A stretch of DNA of 64,000 bases from Candidatus Gastranaerophilales bacterium (GCA_900548405.1 UNSJ01000005.1:1-64000), one strand, 5' to 3'. Shown: positions 16,050-24,108, counted from the stretch's first letter. Numbers and translations: made by a program. The notes: generated from the letters alone by a model not told the origin.

Positions 16050-17453
16050 ATGAAAACGGTAGTAGCACAAATAAGACTTAAAACAGCAGATTTTGAATTT
16101 AATTATAAAAATATTATTGATAACGTTAAATCTAATTGCGATTTGATTATTTTTCCGCAGGCAGATATTGAAGAAACAGGCGGAAAAGATTTAGTTTTGG
16201 ATGAGAAATGCCGTGAATGCCAGAATGAGTTTTATAAAAAAATAGCTGAAAAGAATTTTCCTGTCAGTATTTTAATTGGTGATATTTTAATAAGAAACGG
16301 TGAAATTGAAGTTTCCGAAAACGGATTTTTTGATATATGCGATAAAAAAGTATATGTATCAGATACATTTCTTGATGATGTTGAATGCGATTTATACGTA
16401 CTTGCAAAAAACAGATATTTTGCTATGAACACATACAAAGATTTTGTTGACAGTATTGAAGTCAACTCTGATTTTGTGTTTGTAAGTGCAATTGGAATTG
16501 CTGATGCAAATGTTTATGCAGGCGGAAGTTTTTCAAAAAATGCAGAAAATGAACTTGTTCTTCAAATGCCTTTGTGCAAAGAAGATATAGATACCGTAGA
16601 CTTTTCAAGAGTTGTTGAATTCACAGACGAGCCGATGGAAGCTCAGGTACTTGCAGTTACGACTTTTGCTTTAAAAGAATACTGTGAAAATACAGGATTT
16701 AAAAAAGTCGTTTTAGGTTTGTCAGGCGGAATTGACAGCGCGCTTACAGCTGCTCTTGCGGTTAAAGCAATCGGTGCAGAAAATGTTTTGGGTATTCTAA
16801 TGCCAAGTATGTATTCTTCAGAAGGCAGTGTTACCGATAGTTTGAAACTTGCCGAAAACTTAGGCATGAAAACTATAACAGAACCTATTACACCTATGTT
16901 TGATAAGTTTATGGCAGAACGTTCAAGAGAACATGATTTGGCAGAGGAAAATCTTCAAGCACGTTTAAGAGCTTTAATTTTAATGTTCTATTCTAACAGA
17001 GATAACCGTTTGCTGCTTTCTACCGGTAACAAATCCGAAAGTGCAATGGGTTTTGGAACTTTATACGGTGATTTGGCAGGAGGCTATAATTTAATTTGCG
17101 ACTTAACTAAAACAAATGTTTATAGGCTTTCAAACTACATTAATAAAAATAAAGAAATAATCCCTCAGGAGATTATTGATAAAGCTCCTTCAGCAGAGCT
17201 TCATCCGGGACAAAGAGATCAGGACAGACTGCCTGAATATGAAGTTTTGGATGATATTATTGAAATGTATGCTGAAGGAAACAAGTCTTTCGATGATATG
17301 TATGCTAAATATGATAAATCACTTGTTGATGAAGTTATTAAAAAGATATACAGAATGCAGTATAAACGTCATCAATGCTGTTTAGGCGTAAGGCTTACCG
17401 AACGCTCATTTTGCAGCGGATTAAATATGCCGATTGTACAAAAGTTTTATTAG
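16050..17453 (+). CDS. nadE: NAD+ synthetase with a degenerate glutaminase-like N-terminal domain
   Basis: The C-terminal 270 residues are a sound NAD+ synthetase: the ATP pyrophosphatase loop GLSGGIDSALT, LLSTGNKSE, GFGTLYGDLAGGYN, and KAPSAELHPGQRDQDRLP. They convert deamido-NAD to NAD. The N-terminal 195 residues match the nitrilase-fold glutaminase of two-domain NadE but are about 60 residues short. The catalytic Glu position reads Gln (DLIIFPQ), and the Lys and Cys motifs cannot be found. The enzyme therefore probably uses free ammonia. At 467 residues it lies between the one- and two-domain classes. AAAAGGG precedes the ATG. Confidence 0.9.
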   Translation: MKTVVAQIRLKTADFEFNYKNIIDNVKSNCDLIIFPQADIEETGGKDLVLDEKCRECQNEFYKKIAEKNFPVSILIGDILIRNGEIEVSENGFFDICDKKVYVSDTFLDDVECDLYVLAKNRYFAMNTYKDFVDSIEVNSDFVFVSAIGIADANVYAGGSFSKNAENELVLQMPLCKEDIDTVDFSRVVEFTDEPMEAQVLAVTTFALKEYCENTGFKKVVLGLSGGIDSALTAALAVKAIGAENVLGILMPSMYSSEGSVTDSLKLAENLGMKTITEPITPMFDKFMAERSREHDLAEENLQARLRALILMFYSNRDNRLLLSTGNKSESAMGFGTLYGDLAGGYNLICDLTKTNVYRLSNYINKNKEIIPQEIIDKAPSAELHPGQRDQDRLPEYEVLDDIIEMYAEGNKSFDDMYAKYDKSLVDEVIKKIYRMQYKRHQCCLGVRLTERSFCSGLNMPIVQKFY

Positions 17454-17455
17454 AA

Positions 17456-17484
17456 AAAAAGCCTCAAAATGAGGCTTTTTTATT
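17456..17484. terminator. Bidirectional terminator between nadE and the pilin gene
   Basis: An 11-base stem AAAAAGCCTCA / TGAGGCTTTTT with a three-base loop. The T run overlaps the stop codon of the reverse-strand pilin gene. Confidence 0.9.
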
Positions 17485-18205
17485 TTGGTAAATTTTTAAA
17501 ATAATCAGGGTCGGATAAAGCCTTATAAGTGCATCCTATGCCGTTTAAGGTGTTGTTTGAAGTTTTAGAGCAGTATAATGCATCATCTGCGAATTTTGTT
17601 CCCTCTGCTCCCATTGGAAGCACTTTTCCTTTTTCTGTAAGGTCAAACGTAAACAAATCATGTCCCCAAGCATTTGGCGGCTTTAGATACCCGTTAACAT
17701 CTACTGTTATGAAAACTTGTTTAAATTTGGGGTCGCTGTTTTCAAACATTAATAGCGCTCCATCAGTAAGAAGAAGTTGTCCGTCATCAAGGTATGCGTA
17801 AGCTATATTGTTGGATTTTGTATATATTTTGTAAGTGTTTTTTGCATCAGGTATATAAGCAGTGTTTTTAACACAAGCAGCTAAATCTGTTGTTCCTCTG
17901 CCGCAATCTTTTAATACATTTAAGTAAGGCTTAATCTTTTCTTTTAATTCACCTGACTGCAGATTTAGAGGTGTAGGCTCAATTCCGTCTTCATAAGAAA
18001 TCATTAAAACTGCCTGCTGAATTATTGATGCATTCTTTTTTAAAGCTGTTTCAAGTTCTTTAGCCCTTTTATCAGCAACCAAAGACGGCATAGTTAATGC
18101 AGCAACTACGCCTATAATTCCAAGTGTTATTAAAACCTCTGCCAAAGTAAACGCAGATTTGCTCAAACTGTTTGACTTAGCTGTAAGCACCGTATTAGAT
18201 TTCAT
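17480..18205 (-). CDS. Type IV pilin-like protein 1
   Basis: A 241-residue pseudopilin. The start at 18205 follows GGAGG and gives a short leader, then SAFTLAEVLITLGIIGVVAALTMP, a class III prepilin signal with Glu5 and a hydrophobic helix. Ala precedes the cleaved Phe where Gly is usual. The soluble part has a DVNGYLKPPNAWGHDLF loop and the C-terminus GAEGTKFAD..YCSKTSNN..GCTYKAL..DYFKNLP, shared with pilin 2 at 18503. It lies divergent from an XRE regulator whose operator-like repeats occupy the gap, so it is probably regulated by it. No pilus assembly genes are in the window. Confidence 0.88.
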   Translation of the reverse strand: MKSNTVLTAKSNSLSKSAFTLAEVLITLGIIGVVAALTMPSLVADKRAKELETALKKNASIIQQAVLMISYEDGIEPTPLNLQSGELKEKIKPYLNVLKDCGRGTTDLAACVKNTAYIPDAKNTYKIYTKSNNIAYAYLDDGQLLLTDGALLMFENSDPKFKQVFITVDVNGYLKPPNAWGHDLFTFDLTEKGKVLPMGAEGTKFADDALYCSKTSNNTLNGIGCTYKALSDPDYFKNLPK

Positions 18206-18238
18206 TTTAATCCTCCATAACATCATAATAGCATATTT

Positions 18239-18291
18239 TACGTATTGATAGTACGTATAATTTACAAAAATTTACGTATAAACTGTACGTA
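18239..18291. promoter_or_regulatory. Two paired TACGTA operator-like repeats
   Basis: TACGTA occurs four times: 18239, 18252, 18273 and 18286. The copies form two units, TACGTA-N7-TACGTA, each 19 bases, offset by 34 bases. The last copy ends on the A of the regulator's ATG. A TATAAT at 18256-18261 reads toward the regulator. The spacing suits a dimeric helix-turn-helix repressor acting on both divergent genes. Confidence 0.75.
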
Positions 18292-18506
18292 TGAATTCGG
18301 AATTTTACAAGTTATTAGGGCATAAAATTAAACAAAGGCGCAAAGAAATAGGGCTAACTCAACAACAGTTAGCAGATAAAATGAATATAAGTTTAAATTT
18401 TATGGGTAAAATTGAAGTTGCGTTTTCAAAGCCTTCGCTTGACACATTAATTGAATTATCGAAGGCACTGAATACAACTGTTTCTGATTTAACTAAATTT
18501 GATTAA
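18291..18506 (+). CDS. XRE-family helix-turn-helix regulator 1
   Basis: A 71-residue protein that is essentially one HTH_3 domain (GHKIKQRRKEIGLTQQQLADKMNISLNFMGKIE), like phage Cro/CI and SinR DNA-binding domains. It has no effector domain. It is divergent from pilin 1 and its own ATG abuts the last TACGTA repeat, so autorepression together with control of the pilin is likely. It ends by overlapping the stop codon of pilin 2 on the other strand. A second such regulator flanks another pilin gene at 24250. Confidence 0.9.
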   Translation: MNSEFYKLLGHKIKQRRKEIGLTQQQLADKMNISLNFMGKIEVAFSKPSLDTLIELSKALNTTVSDLTKFD

Positions 18507-19168
18507 GGAAGTTTTTTAAAGTAATCTGCATTTTCCAGGGCCTTATATGCGCAAGTCAAACCGCTTCTCATATCAGGTTTTGAAGTGTTGCAATATTTCT
18601 CGTCAGTAAACCATGTTCCCTCTGCTCCCATAGGTGCGAGCTTTCCGTTATTCATCAATTGAAAGACAAAAACATCATATCCTAATCGGTTCGGACCTTT
18701 TTTAGGTCCGTTTACGTCAAAACTTGCAAGAAATGGTTCGTCAGTTGCATCATTCAGCATAAATAATGCACCGTCAGTTGTAATAAATTGACCGTCATCA
18801 ATGTAAGTCTGATACATATCATATTTATTGGTTAAATCTTTGTAAATGCTTTTGCCGTTAATTTTGGAACAATCTTCAAATTTGCAATCTGAAAGGACAT
18901 TAAAATAAGTAATAAATTCGCTTTTAAATTTTCTTGTTCCTCTAGAATTATCTCTTACATAAACTTCGCCTTTATCGAGATTTAGGCGTGTAAATGCATT
19001 TTGCAAAACAGAATATTGCTTCTTAAACCCTGTTTCGAGTTCTTTGCGTTCTTTACCTTTAATAATAACAGGCATTGTTAAAGCCGCAACTACTCCTATT
19101 ATGCCAAGTGTAATCAAAACCTCTGCCAATGTAAATCCGTCAAGCAATTCTCTTTTGTTATAAACCAT
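18503..19168 (-). CDS. Type IV pilin-like protein 2
   Basis: A 221-residue pseudopilin with a short leader (MVYNKRELLDG), cleavage before FTLAEVLITLGIIGVVAALTMP, and a soluble domain with DVNGPKKGPNRLGYDVF and the GAEGTWF..YCNTSK..GLTCAYKAL..DYFKKLP ending. It is a paralogue of pilin 1. The cysteine pairs probably form a C-terminal disulfide. The promoter at 19178-19206 leaves only about two bases of leader, and the weak AGAAAG before the ATG would lie mostly outside the mRNA. A 12-G tract lies upstream of the promoter. Confidence 0.9.
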   Translation of the reverse strand: MVYNKRELLDGFTLAEVLITLGIIGVVAALTMPVIIKGKERKELETGFKKQYSVLQNAFTRLNLDKGEVYVRDNSRGTRKFKSEFITYFNVLSDCKFEDCSKINGKSIYKDLTNKYDMYQTYIDDGQFITTDGALFMLNDATDEPFLASFDVNGPKKGPNRLGYDVFVFQLMNNGKLAPMGAEGTWFTDEKYCNTSKPDMRSGLTCAYKALENADYFKKLP

Positions 19169-19177
19169 AGTCTTTCT

Positions 19178-19206
19178 ATTGTAACACGTTAAATTGGCTT
19201 TGTAAA
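19178..19206 (-). promoter_or_regulatory. Predicted promoter of pilin 2
   Basis: Reverse strand TTTACA (19201-19206), 17-base spacer, TACAAT (19178-19183). The ATG is nine bases after the -10 box. Confidence 0.6.
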
Positions 19207-19243
19207 GTCTTTCCTTTAAAAACCAAGCCCTATAAGCATTCGC

Positions 19244-19255
19244 GGGGGGGGGGGG
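19244..19255. repeat. G homopolymer (12 G)
   Basis: Twelve consecutive G residues (C on the pilin strand) ending 38 bases upstream of the -35 box of pilin 2. No gene covers it. The rest of the gap 19169-19405 holds the pilin promoter and the leader of the next gene, with nothing else recognised. Confidence 0.8.
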
Positions 19256-19405
19256 CTTTTCCCAGCTTCTCTTCTTAACATAAATTGCCTCCTTCTTTTT
19301 TTTTAATTATGAACAGTTTTTTATAATGTGTCAAGTTTTGATATATAAAATAATTGCATTTCTTTGAAAAAGTTGTTATAATAAACAATATATCTAGAGG
19401 AATTA

Positions 19406-20197
19406 ATGAAACTAACAGTATTGGTTGATAATAATACAAGTAATGACCGTTATTTGCTGGGGGAACCTGCATTTTCAGTATTGCTTGAAAATGATTATCA
19501 AAAAACGCTTTTTGATTGCGGTTTCAGTGATGCTTTTATTAAAAATGCATATAAGCTTGGACTTGATTTAAGTGATGTTACCGAGATTATTCTTTCTCAT
19601 GGTCATAATGACCATACAGGAGGACTTTTAAGGCTTGAAGACCTATATAGAAAAATGCTTAAAGCCGGCATAAGCTTAAATTTAAAAACTATTATTGCTC
19701 ATCCTGAAGTTTTTGATGTAAATCTTGATGAGAATAATGTTAATATCGGCTATCCAGGAAAACCTGAAACATTATGCGATATATTTGAACTTGAATATAC
19801 TTCTAATCCGAGAGAGATTACTCCTAAATTAATTTATCTTGGTGAAATAGATAAGAAATATAATACCGATTACAGGTATAACGATGATTCTGCTTTGGTT
19901 TATAAAGCGCAGGAAGGTCTTGTTGTTATTACAGGCTGTTCTCATTCAGGTATAAGAAATATTATAGAACATGCAAAGATGGTGACTAAAGATGACCGTA
20001 TTCACGCACTAATAGGCGGCTTGCATCTTTATAACAAAACCGAATACAAAATCAGAGAGATTGGAATTTATTTAAGAGATTTGAACATAAAACATTTTTA
20101 TCCTTGTCATTGCTGTAATCTTAACTCGAAAATAATTTTGTCTGAGTATTTAAAAGTTAATGATGTTTATTCCGGTCTGGAGCTTACTTTTAATTAA
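19406..20197 (+). CDS. MBL-fold metallohydrolase, dihydropterin/ribofuranosyl-aminobenzene synthase-like
   Basis: A 263-residue metallo-beta-lactamase fold protein. The dinuclear metal motif LSHGHNDHTGGL is near residue 65, followed by TGCSHSGIRN, IGGLHLYN and FYPCHCC, which match the subfamily annotated as 7,8-dihydropterin-6-methyl-4-(ribofuranosyl)aminobenzene-phosphate synthase. That name comes from an archaeal enzyme and the bacterial substrate is unknown. AGAGGA precedes the ATG. It occupies the slot upstream of rpmI-rplT where infC usually lies. No signal peptide, so it should be cytoplasmic. Confidence 0.85.
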   Translation: MKLTVLVDNNTSNDRYLLGEPAFSVLLENDYQKTLFDCGFSDAFIKNAYKLGLDLSDVTEIILSHGHNDHTGGLLRLEDLYRKMLKAGISLNLKTIIAHPEVFDVNLDENNVNIGYPGKPETLCDIFELEYTSNPREITPKLIYLGEIDKKYNTDYRYNDDSALVYKAQEGLVVITGCSHSGIRNIIEHAKMVTKDDRIHALIGGLHLYNKTEYKIREIGIYLRDLNIKHFYPCHCCNLNSKIILSEYLKVNDVYSGLELTFN

Positions 20198-20214
20198 CAT
20201 TTTTAACAATGTGC

Positions 20215-20243
20215 TTGCAAATCAATATTTTGCATAATATAAT
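20215..20243 (+). promoter_or_regulatory. Predicted rpmI-rplT promoter
   Basis: TTGCAA (20215-20220), 17-base spacer, TATAAT (20238-20243). It gives a leader of about 80 bases before rpmI. Confidence 0.7.
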
Positions 20244-20263
20244 TGTTATGCGAAAGTTTTATG

Positions 20264-20288
20264 GCTTTGGTATGCCAAAAGCTTTTTT
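20264..20288 (+). promoter_or_regulatory. Attenuator-like hairpin in the rpmI-rplT leader
   Basis: GCTTTGG-TAT-GCCAAAAGC followed by a T run, a terminator shape with one bulge, located between the promoter and the rpmI start. A small GTGC-AAT-GCAC hairpin follows just before the AAAGAGG ribosome-binding site. The layout resembles the L20-controlled leaders of other bacteria, where excess L20 represses its own operon, but I could not match a known leader family. Confidence 0.5.
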
Positions 20289-20328
20289 GAAGGACACTTA
20301 ACCGTGCAATGCACAGAAAGAGGACAAA

Positions 20329-20538
20329 ATGCCAAAAATGAAGACACACAAATCTGCTGCAAAACGCTATAAAGTTACTGCAACAGGTAAAATCGTTAGA
20401 AGACAAGCAGGCATAGGCCACTTACTTCAACACAAATCTGCTTCTAGAAAACGCAGAATTTTCAAAACAATATCAATTTCTGATTCACATTTCAAATTGA
20501 TATCTAAAGAGTTACCGTACAAGAAATATTCTAGATAG
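20329..20538 (+). CDS. rpmI: 50S ribosomal protein L35
   Basis: bL35 is a small basic protein of the large ribosomal subunit. The 69-residue sequence has the standard start [22 protein letters not shown] and the [13 protein letters not shown] core, and is a few residues longer than usual at the C-terminus. AAAGAGG precedes the ATG. It is followed after 11 bases by rplT, with GGAGG in the gap. infC, the usual first gene of this operon, is not here, and the operon starts from its own promoter at 20215. Confidence 0.98.
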   Translation: MPKMKTHKSAAKRYKVTATGKIVRRQAGIGHLLQHKSASRKRRIFKTISISDSHFKLISKELPYKKYSR

Positions 20539-20549
20539 GAGGCAGAATA

Positions 20550-20900
20550 ATGAGAGTAAAACGTGGTAATGTATTACGCAAAAGACATAAAAAAATATTA
20601 AAATTAGCTAAAGGCTATATCGGTGCAAGAAGTAGAATTTTTAAAGTAGCTAACACAGCAGTTATGAAAGCTTTAAAATATGCTTACAGAGACAGACGTA
20701 CTACAAAACGTAATATGAGACGTCTTTGGATTGTTAGAATTAACGCAGCTGTTAGAGAACGCGGAATGAGCTATTCAAGATTCGTTAACGCATGCAAAAA
20801 AGCTAACATCATAGTAAACAGAAAAATGCTTGCTGACCTGGCAGTTAAAGATCCTGAAGCTTTTTCAGTAGTTTTTGAAGCTGCTCAATCTGCTAAATAG
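20550..20900 (+). CDS. rplT: 50S ribosomal protein L20
   Basis: bL20 binds 23S rRNA early in large-subunit assembly and often represses its own operon. The 116-residue protein is typical: [20 protein letters not shown] at the N-terminus, then [15 protein letters not shown] and [26 protein letters not shown] lies eight bases before the ATG. A strong terminator follows. The leader upstream of rpmI carries a candidate attenuator through which L20 could act. Confidence 0.98.
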   Translation: MRVKRGNVLRKRHKKILKLAKGYIGARSRIFKVANTAVMKALKYAYRDRRTTKRNMRRLWIVRINAAVRERGMSYSRFVNACKKANIIVNRKMLADLAVKDPEAFSVVFEAAQSAK

Positions 20901-20927
20901 TTAATATTTTTCTAATTGATTTAAATT

Positions 20928-20960
20928 AAAGACCTTTGAATTTTTCAGAGGTCTTTTTTT
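20928..20960 (+). terminator. Intrinsic terminator of rpmI-rplT
   Basis: A 12-base stem AAAGACCTTTGA / TCAGAGGTCTTT (one mismatch) followed by a long T run. Confidence 0.9.
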
Positions 20961-21048
20961 TACATTTCTTAATATTTAAGTAAATTTTTCTTTGAAAAAA
21001 TACTTTATATAAATATAAAGGTTAGGTTATAAACTTTGGAGAATCGTT

Positions 21049-21459
21049 ATGATAGGCGGTGACTTTGATACACCAATGGTGTACCAGGATTTAGCAAACA
21101 GTACAATGGGACCGATGGCAATGCCACCATTAGGCGGAATTACAGGAGGCTATAATACTTCTTATCTTGGCGGTGTAAGAATGCAGCCACAGCTTGATCA
21201 GGATAAAATTTCTCTGATGAACAAAAAAGAAAATGAAGACAGATCTACTATGAAAAAAGCGCTTGCAGCTCTTGGAATTATTGTGGCAATAGGTTGTATA
21301 GCTCCGCTGCGTAAGAGTATTAAAAGCGCGGGCGGAATAGGAAAATATTTGAAAAATCAGTGGACAAATGTGGTTAATGTTTTTAAAGGCAATAAACCTC
21401 CAAAAGTAAGCTGGTGGCAAAAAGTTAAAAATATACTCCCAAGGAAACCAAAACCTTAA
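21049..21459 (+). CDS. Hypothetical protein with one membrane helix and a basic tail
   Basis: A 136-residue protein of unknown function. The N-terminal 60 residues are low in charge and rich in Met, Gly and Pro (STMGPMAMPPLGGITGG). One transmembrane helix (ALAALGIIVAIGCIAPL) lies at about residues 71-87, and the C-terminal 45 residues are strongly basic with Trp (KVSWWQKVKNILPRKPKP). By the positive-inside rule the tail should face the cytoplasm. TTTGGAG precedes the ATG. It is a single gene between two terminators. The helix-plus-basic-flank layout recurs in other unassigned proteins of the window. Confidence 0.65.
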   Translation: MIGGDFDTPMVYQDLANSTMGPMAMPPLGGITGGYNTSYLGGVRMQPQLDQDKISLMNKKENEDRSTMKKALAALGIIVAIGCIAPLRKSIKSAGGIGKYLKNQWTNVVNVFKGNKPPKVSWWQKVKNILPRKPKP

Positions 21460-21491
21460 TCAATTTATAAATATACATCCCCAAAAATCCT

Positions 21492-21525
21492 AAATGCAAG
21501 ATATTTTTATCTTGCATTTTTTATG
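21492..21525 (+). terminator. Intrinsic terminator
   Basis: A 12-base perfect stem AAATGCAAGATA / TATCTTGCATTT with a TTTT loop and T-rich tail, ending the 136-residue gene. Confidence 0.9.
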
Positions 21526-21586
21526 TTATAATCTTAAAAAGTTAAAAATTTAGGGAATTATATAAAGTTACAGAAAGAGGGTAAAA

Positions 21587-22087
21587 ATGGCTAAAGATTG
21601 TAGTTTTGATGTGGTTTCGGAATTTGACAAACAAGAGCTGTTAAATGCCGTTGATCAAGTTAAAAGAGATATTTCTTCAAGATTTGATTTAAAAGATTCT
21701 AATTCAACAGTTGAACTTGAAGGTGATAAGTCTATTACTATCACAACTTCTGATGAAATGAAATTAAGAAATATTTATGATATTTTGCAATCAAAATTCG
21801 CAAAAAGAAATTTAAGTATTAGGATTTTGGATCCTCAGCCTATGGAAAGTGCACTGGGCGGCAATGTAAGACGTGTTTATAATTTGAGAAAAGGCTTAAC
21901 ACAAGAGCTTGCAAAAAAAATTGTTGCAGATATTAAAGACTCAAAGAAAAAAGTTCAGGCTTCAATTCAAGGTGATCAAGTAAGAGTTTCCGGAAAAGAT
22001 AAAGATGATTTGCAGGAAATAATTAAACTTCTTCGTTCTAACGAAGATAAATATGATTATCCTTTGCAGTTTACTAATTACAGATAA
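21587..22087 (+). CDS. yajQ: YajQ-family nucleotide-binding protein
   Basis: A 166-residue YajQ/DUF520 protein with two ferredoxin-like domains. The family start CSFDVVSEFDKQELLNAVDQ, the ISSRFDLKDSN segment, IRILDPQPMESALGGNVRR and the C-terminal SNEDKYDYPLQFTNYR are all present. In some proteobacteria YajQ binds cyclic di-GMP and acts on transcription, but whether this one does is not known. A purine-rich AGAGGGT precedes the ATG. No partner gene is adjacent. Confidence 0.95.
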   Translation: MAKDCSFDVVSEFDKQELLNAVDQVKRDISSRFDLKDSNSTVELEGDKSITITTSDEMKLRNIYDILQSKFAKRNLSIRILDPQPMESALGGNVRRVYNLRKGLTQELAKKIVADIKDSKKKVQASIQGDQVRVSGKDKDDLQEIIKLLRSNEDKYDYPLQFTNYR

Positions 22088-22150
22088 CAGGTCTGTGCCA
22101 AACAGGCAAAAAAGTTGAAGAACTTCTTAAAGACTTATCCACAGGGAGAA

Positions 22151-22192
22151 CAGGGCTGTGCCCTGAGGAAAACTCCCGCTCTGAGGCGGGAG
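22151..22192. repeat. Two intergenic hairpins after yajQ
   Basis: CAGGGC-TGT-GCCCTG (22151-22165) and CTCCCGC-TCTGAG-GCGGGAG (22173-22192). The first has the same six-base stem and three-base loop as the two hairpins near 2249 and 2319. Neither has a T run. Confidence 0.55.
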
Positions 22193-22255
22193 AAGGAATG
22201 AAAGTATAAGCTTTCAGCTTTTATGCATCAGCTTATTCTGTTCGTATGAAAAAAT

Positions 22256-24108
22256 TTATTTTATTTTTGCTTCAAGCCTATCCAGTCTTGCTTTCAGTTC
22301 TGCATTTTCTTTTTCTAACGCAGTTACTCTGGCATCAAGTTCTTTGACTGCATTTATAACAGCATAGAACATATCTTCCATTCTGATTGTCAAAAAGCCG
22401 TCTTTACCTTTTTTAACTGCATCAGGTAAAATCTTTTGCAGGTCTTGCGCTATTACACCTACGTGAGGTTCTTTGTTATCGTCTTTTTTATACGTGTAGT
22501 TAAATACTTTTAATTGACGGATTTTATCAAGACCTGATGAATTTTCTTTTCCAACGTATTTTAAACGTCTGTCAGAGGTGCTTTGAACGTAATTATTCAG
22601 CAAATCATCATTTATATCATAATGATGAACATATCTGTTATATCTTCCAAATGTTTTTAAATCATCGGTATCATAAAATCTTGTAGCAATACGGCCTGTA
22701 ACTATCAAGTTACCGTGAATAATTACACTGGTTAAATTGTCAGTTAAATCAGGAAATAGTGAACCGCTTGATGATGAATTATGAACTTCTAATACAGCAC
22801 TACCTTTATCTTATTTAGATTGACTGCCTATATAAATTCGTTCTACACTGTCTGTGGTTCATGGATCATTTGAATTTGGTCCTGAATTATTTCCGATACA
22901 AATTTTATTAGAGCCGGAAACATATTGACAAGCGCGAGAGCCGATTGCTATGACATTACTGCCTTTGTTTGTAGTGCCTGCCTGATAGCCTACTGATATA
23001 CTGTCATCACTTCCTGCTTTTGAATCCTGTCCTATGGCGATAGCATAATCACCATACAATGTTGAAGCTGTTGCTCCTGAATGTGCATTGTTACCTATTG
23101 CAATACCGCCGCTCCTTTGAACATAAGCATTTGGACCTATTACAATCGCATTTGAAGCTTCTGTTGCCGCTGCATTGCCTATTGATAAAGAATTAGTTCC
23201 GCTTGCATCGGTATTATATCCTAATGCTGTTGCTCCTTCTGCTGTTGCACGAGCGCTTGTGCCGAGTGAAGTTGTATTATCAGCACCGGCATTGGATGCA
23301 TGGCCTATTGCTATACTTTGATTGCCTGTCGCGCCTCTATCATCGATGCCCACGCTGATTGCAATAGAATTTTCTCCGGTCGAACGTGCTTTATACCCTA
23401 TGGAGGTGGAATTTGAGCCTGATGCAACGGTTTCATATCCAACCGCTGTTGCATAATCTGATTCAGCTTTAGCTGAATGACCTACTGCTGTTGTATAATC
23501 ATTTGCTGTACTTATATTATTTCCAACAGCTGTGCTGTACTCTCCTGTTACGCTTGTATTACCGACTCCTGTGCTGTAATTGCCCGATACCGTACTGCCG
23601 CCTACTGACGTACTCCAAGTGCCTGTTGCTTTTGAAAGATTGCCGATTGCTGTTGCACCTCTGCCGGTTGCATCAGTTCCTGAACCTATTGCAACAGATG
23701 AATCGCCTGCTTTTACAGTTTTGCCTATCGCTACTGAGCCATTATTAATTGATCCGTCATTGGACAATGTTCCTAACAATAATCCTTGATTTATGAGCCT
23801 TAGTACACCCTGATTTGTATTTTTATATTTAAAGGCTATCTGGCTTGGTCGAATATCTGATGAATTAATTATCAACTTTGCGGTTTCGTCAATGTCGCTA
23901 AATTCTCTTTGACCAATCAAAGCTGTTTGGCTTTCGCCTAAACCATAATGGCATCAGATAAATTACCTTCAGAATATTTCCATGGAGATGATTGGTCTGT
24001 TTTGCTTCTTGTTGTTATTACAGGTGCCATTGCTGCTAAAACTATGCTCAATATGAGCATTACAACCATCATCTCAGCTAAAGTAAATCCCTTTTTAATC
24101 TTTAACAT
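22256..24108 (-). pseudogene. Broken pilin / YadA-head / S74-chaperone fusion
   Basis: Three open segments join into one former gene. It starts at 24108 with a prepilin signal (MLKIKKGFTLAEMMVVMLILS). After NLSDA a one-base loss shifts the frame, which resumes as YGLGESQTALIG near 23938. Then come about 20 copies of the YadA-type head repeat (SVAIGxxxxAxG, TAVGYxxxASG). In-frame TGA (22859-22861) and TAA (about 22815) follow, and the frame continues to a C-terminal S74 intramolecular chaperone (TSDRRLKYVGKE..GVIAQDLQKILPDAV) with a coiled coil. It would have been a trimeric fibre on a pilin anchor. An XRE regulator is divergent. Confidence 0.85.

Noticed and set aside
22135-22143. Perfect DnaA box (TTATCCACA) after yajQ
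   Set aside because: A single nine-base match with no second box, no dnaA/dnaN and no AT-rich unwinding element; not evidence for an origin.
22815-22861. TGA and TAA as recoded codons in the pilin-fibre gene
   Set aside because: TGA works as a stop elsewhere in the window (murC ends in TGA), and the same gene also has a TAA and a frameshift, so decay or error is simpler.
22860-23740. Regular pattern that could look like a CRISPR or tandem DNA repeat
   Set aside because: The period is set by YadA-head protein repeats. The DNA units vary in sequence and length and there are no identical repeats with unique spacers.
23491-23789. Plus-strand open frames opposite the YadA-type repeats
   Set aside because: Leu-rich products that mirror the repeat coding strand, without ribosome-binding sites.
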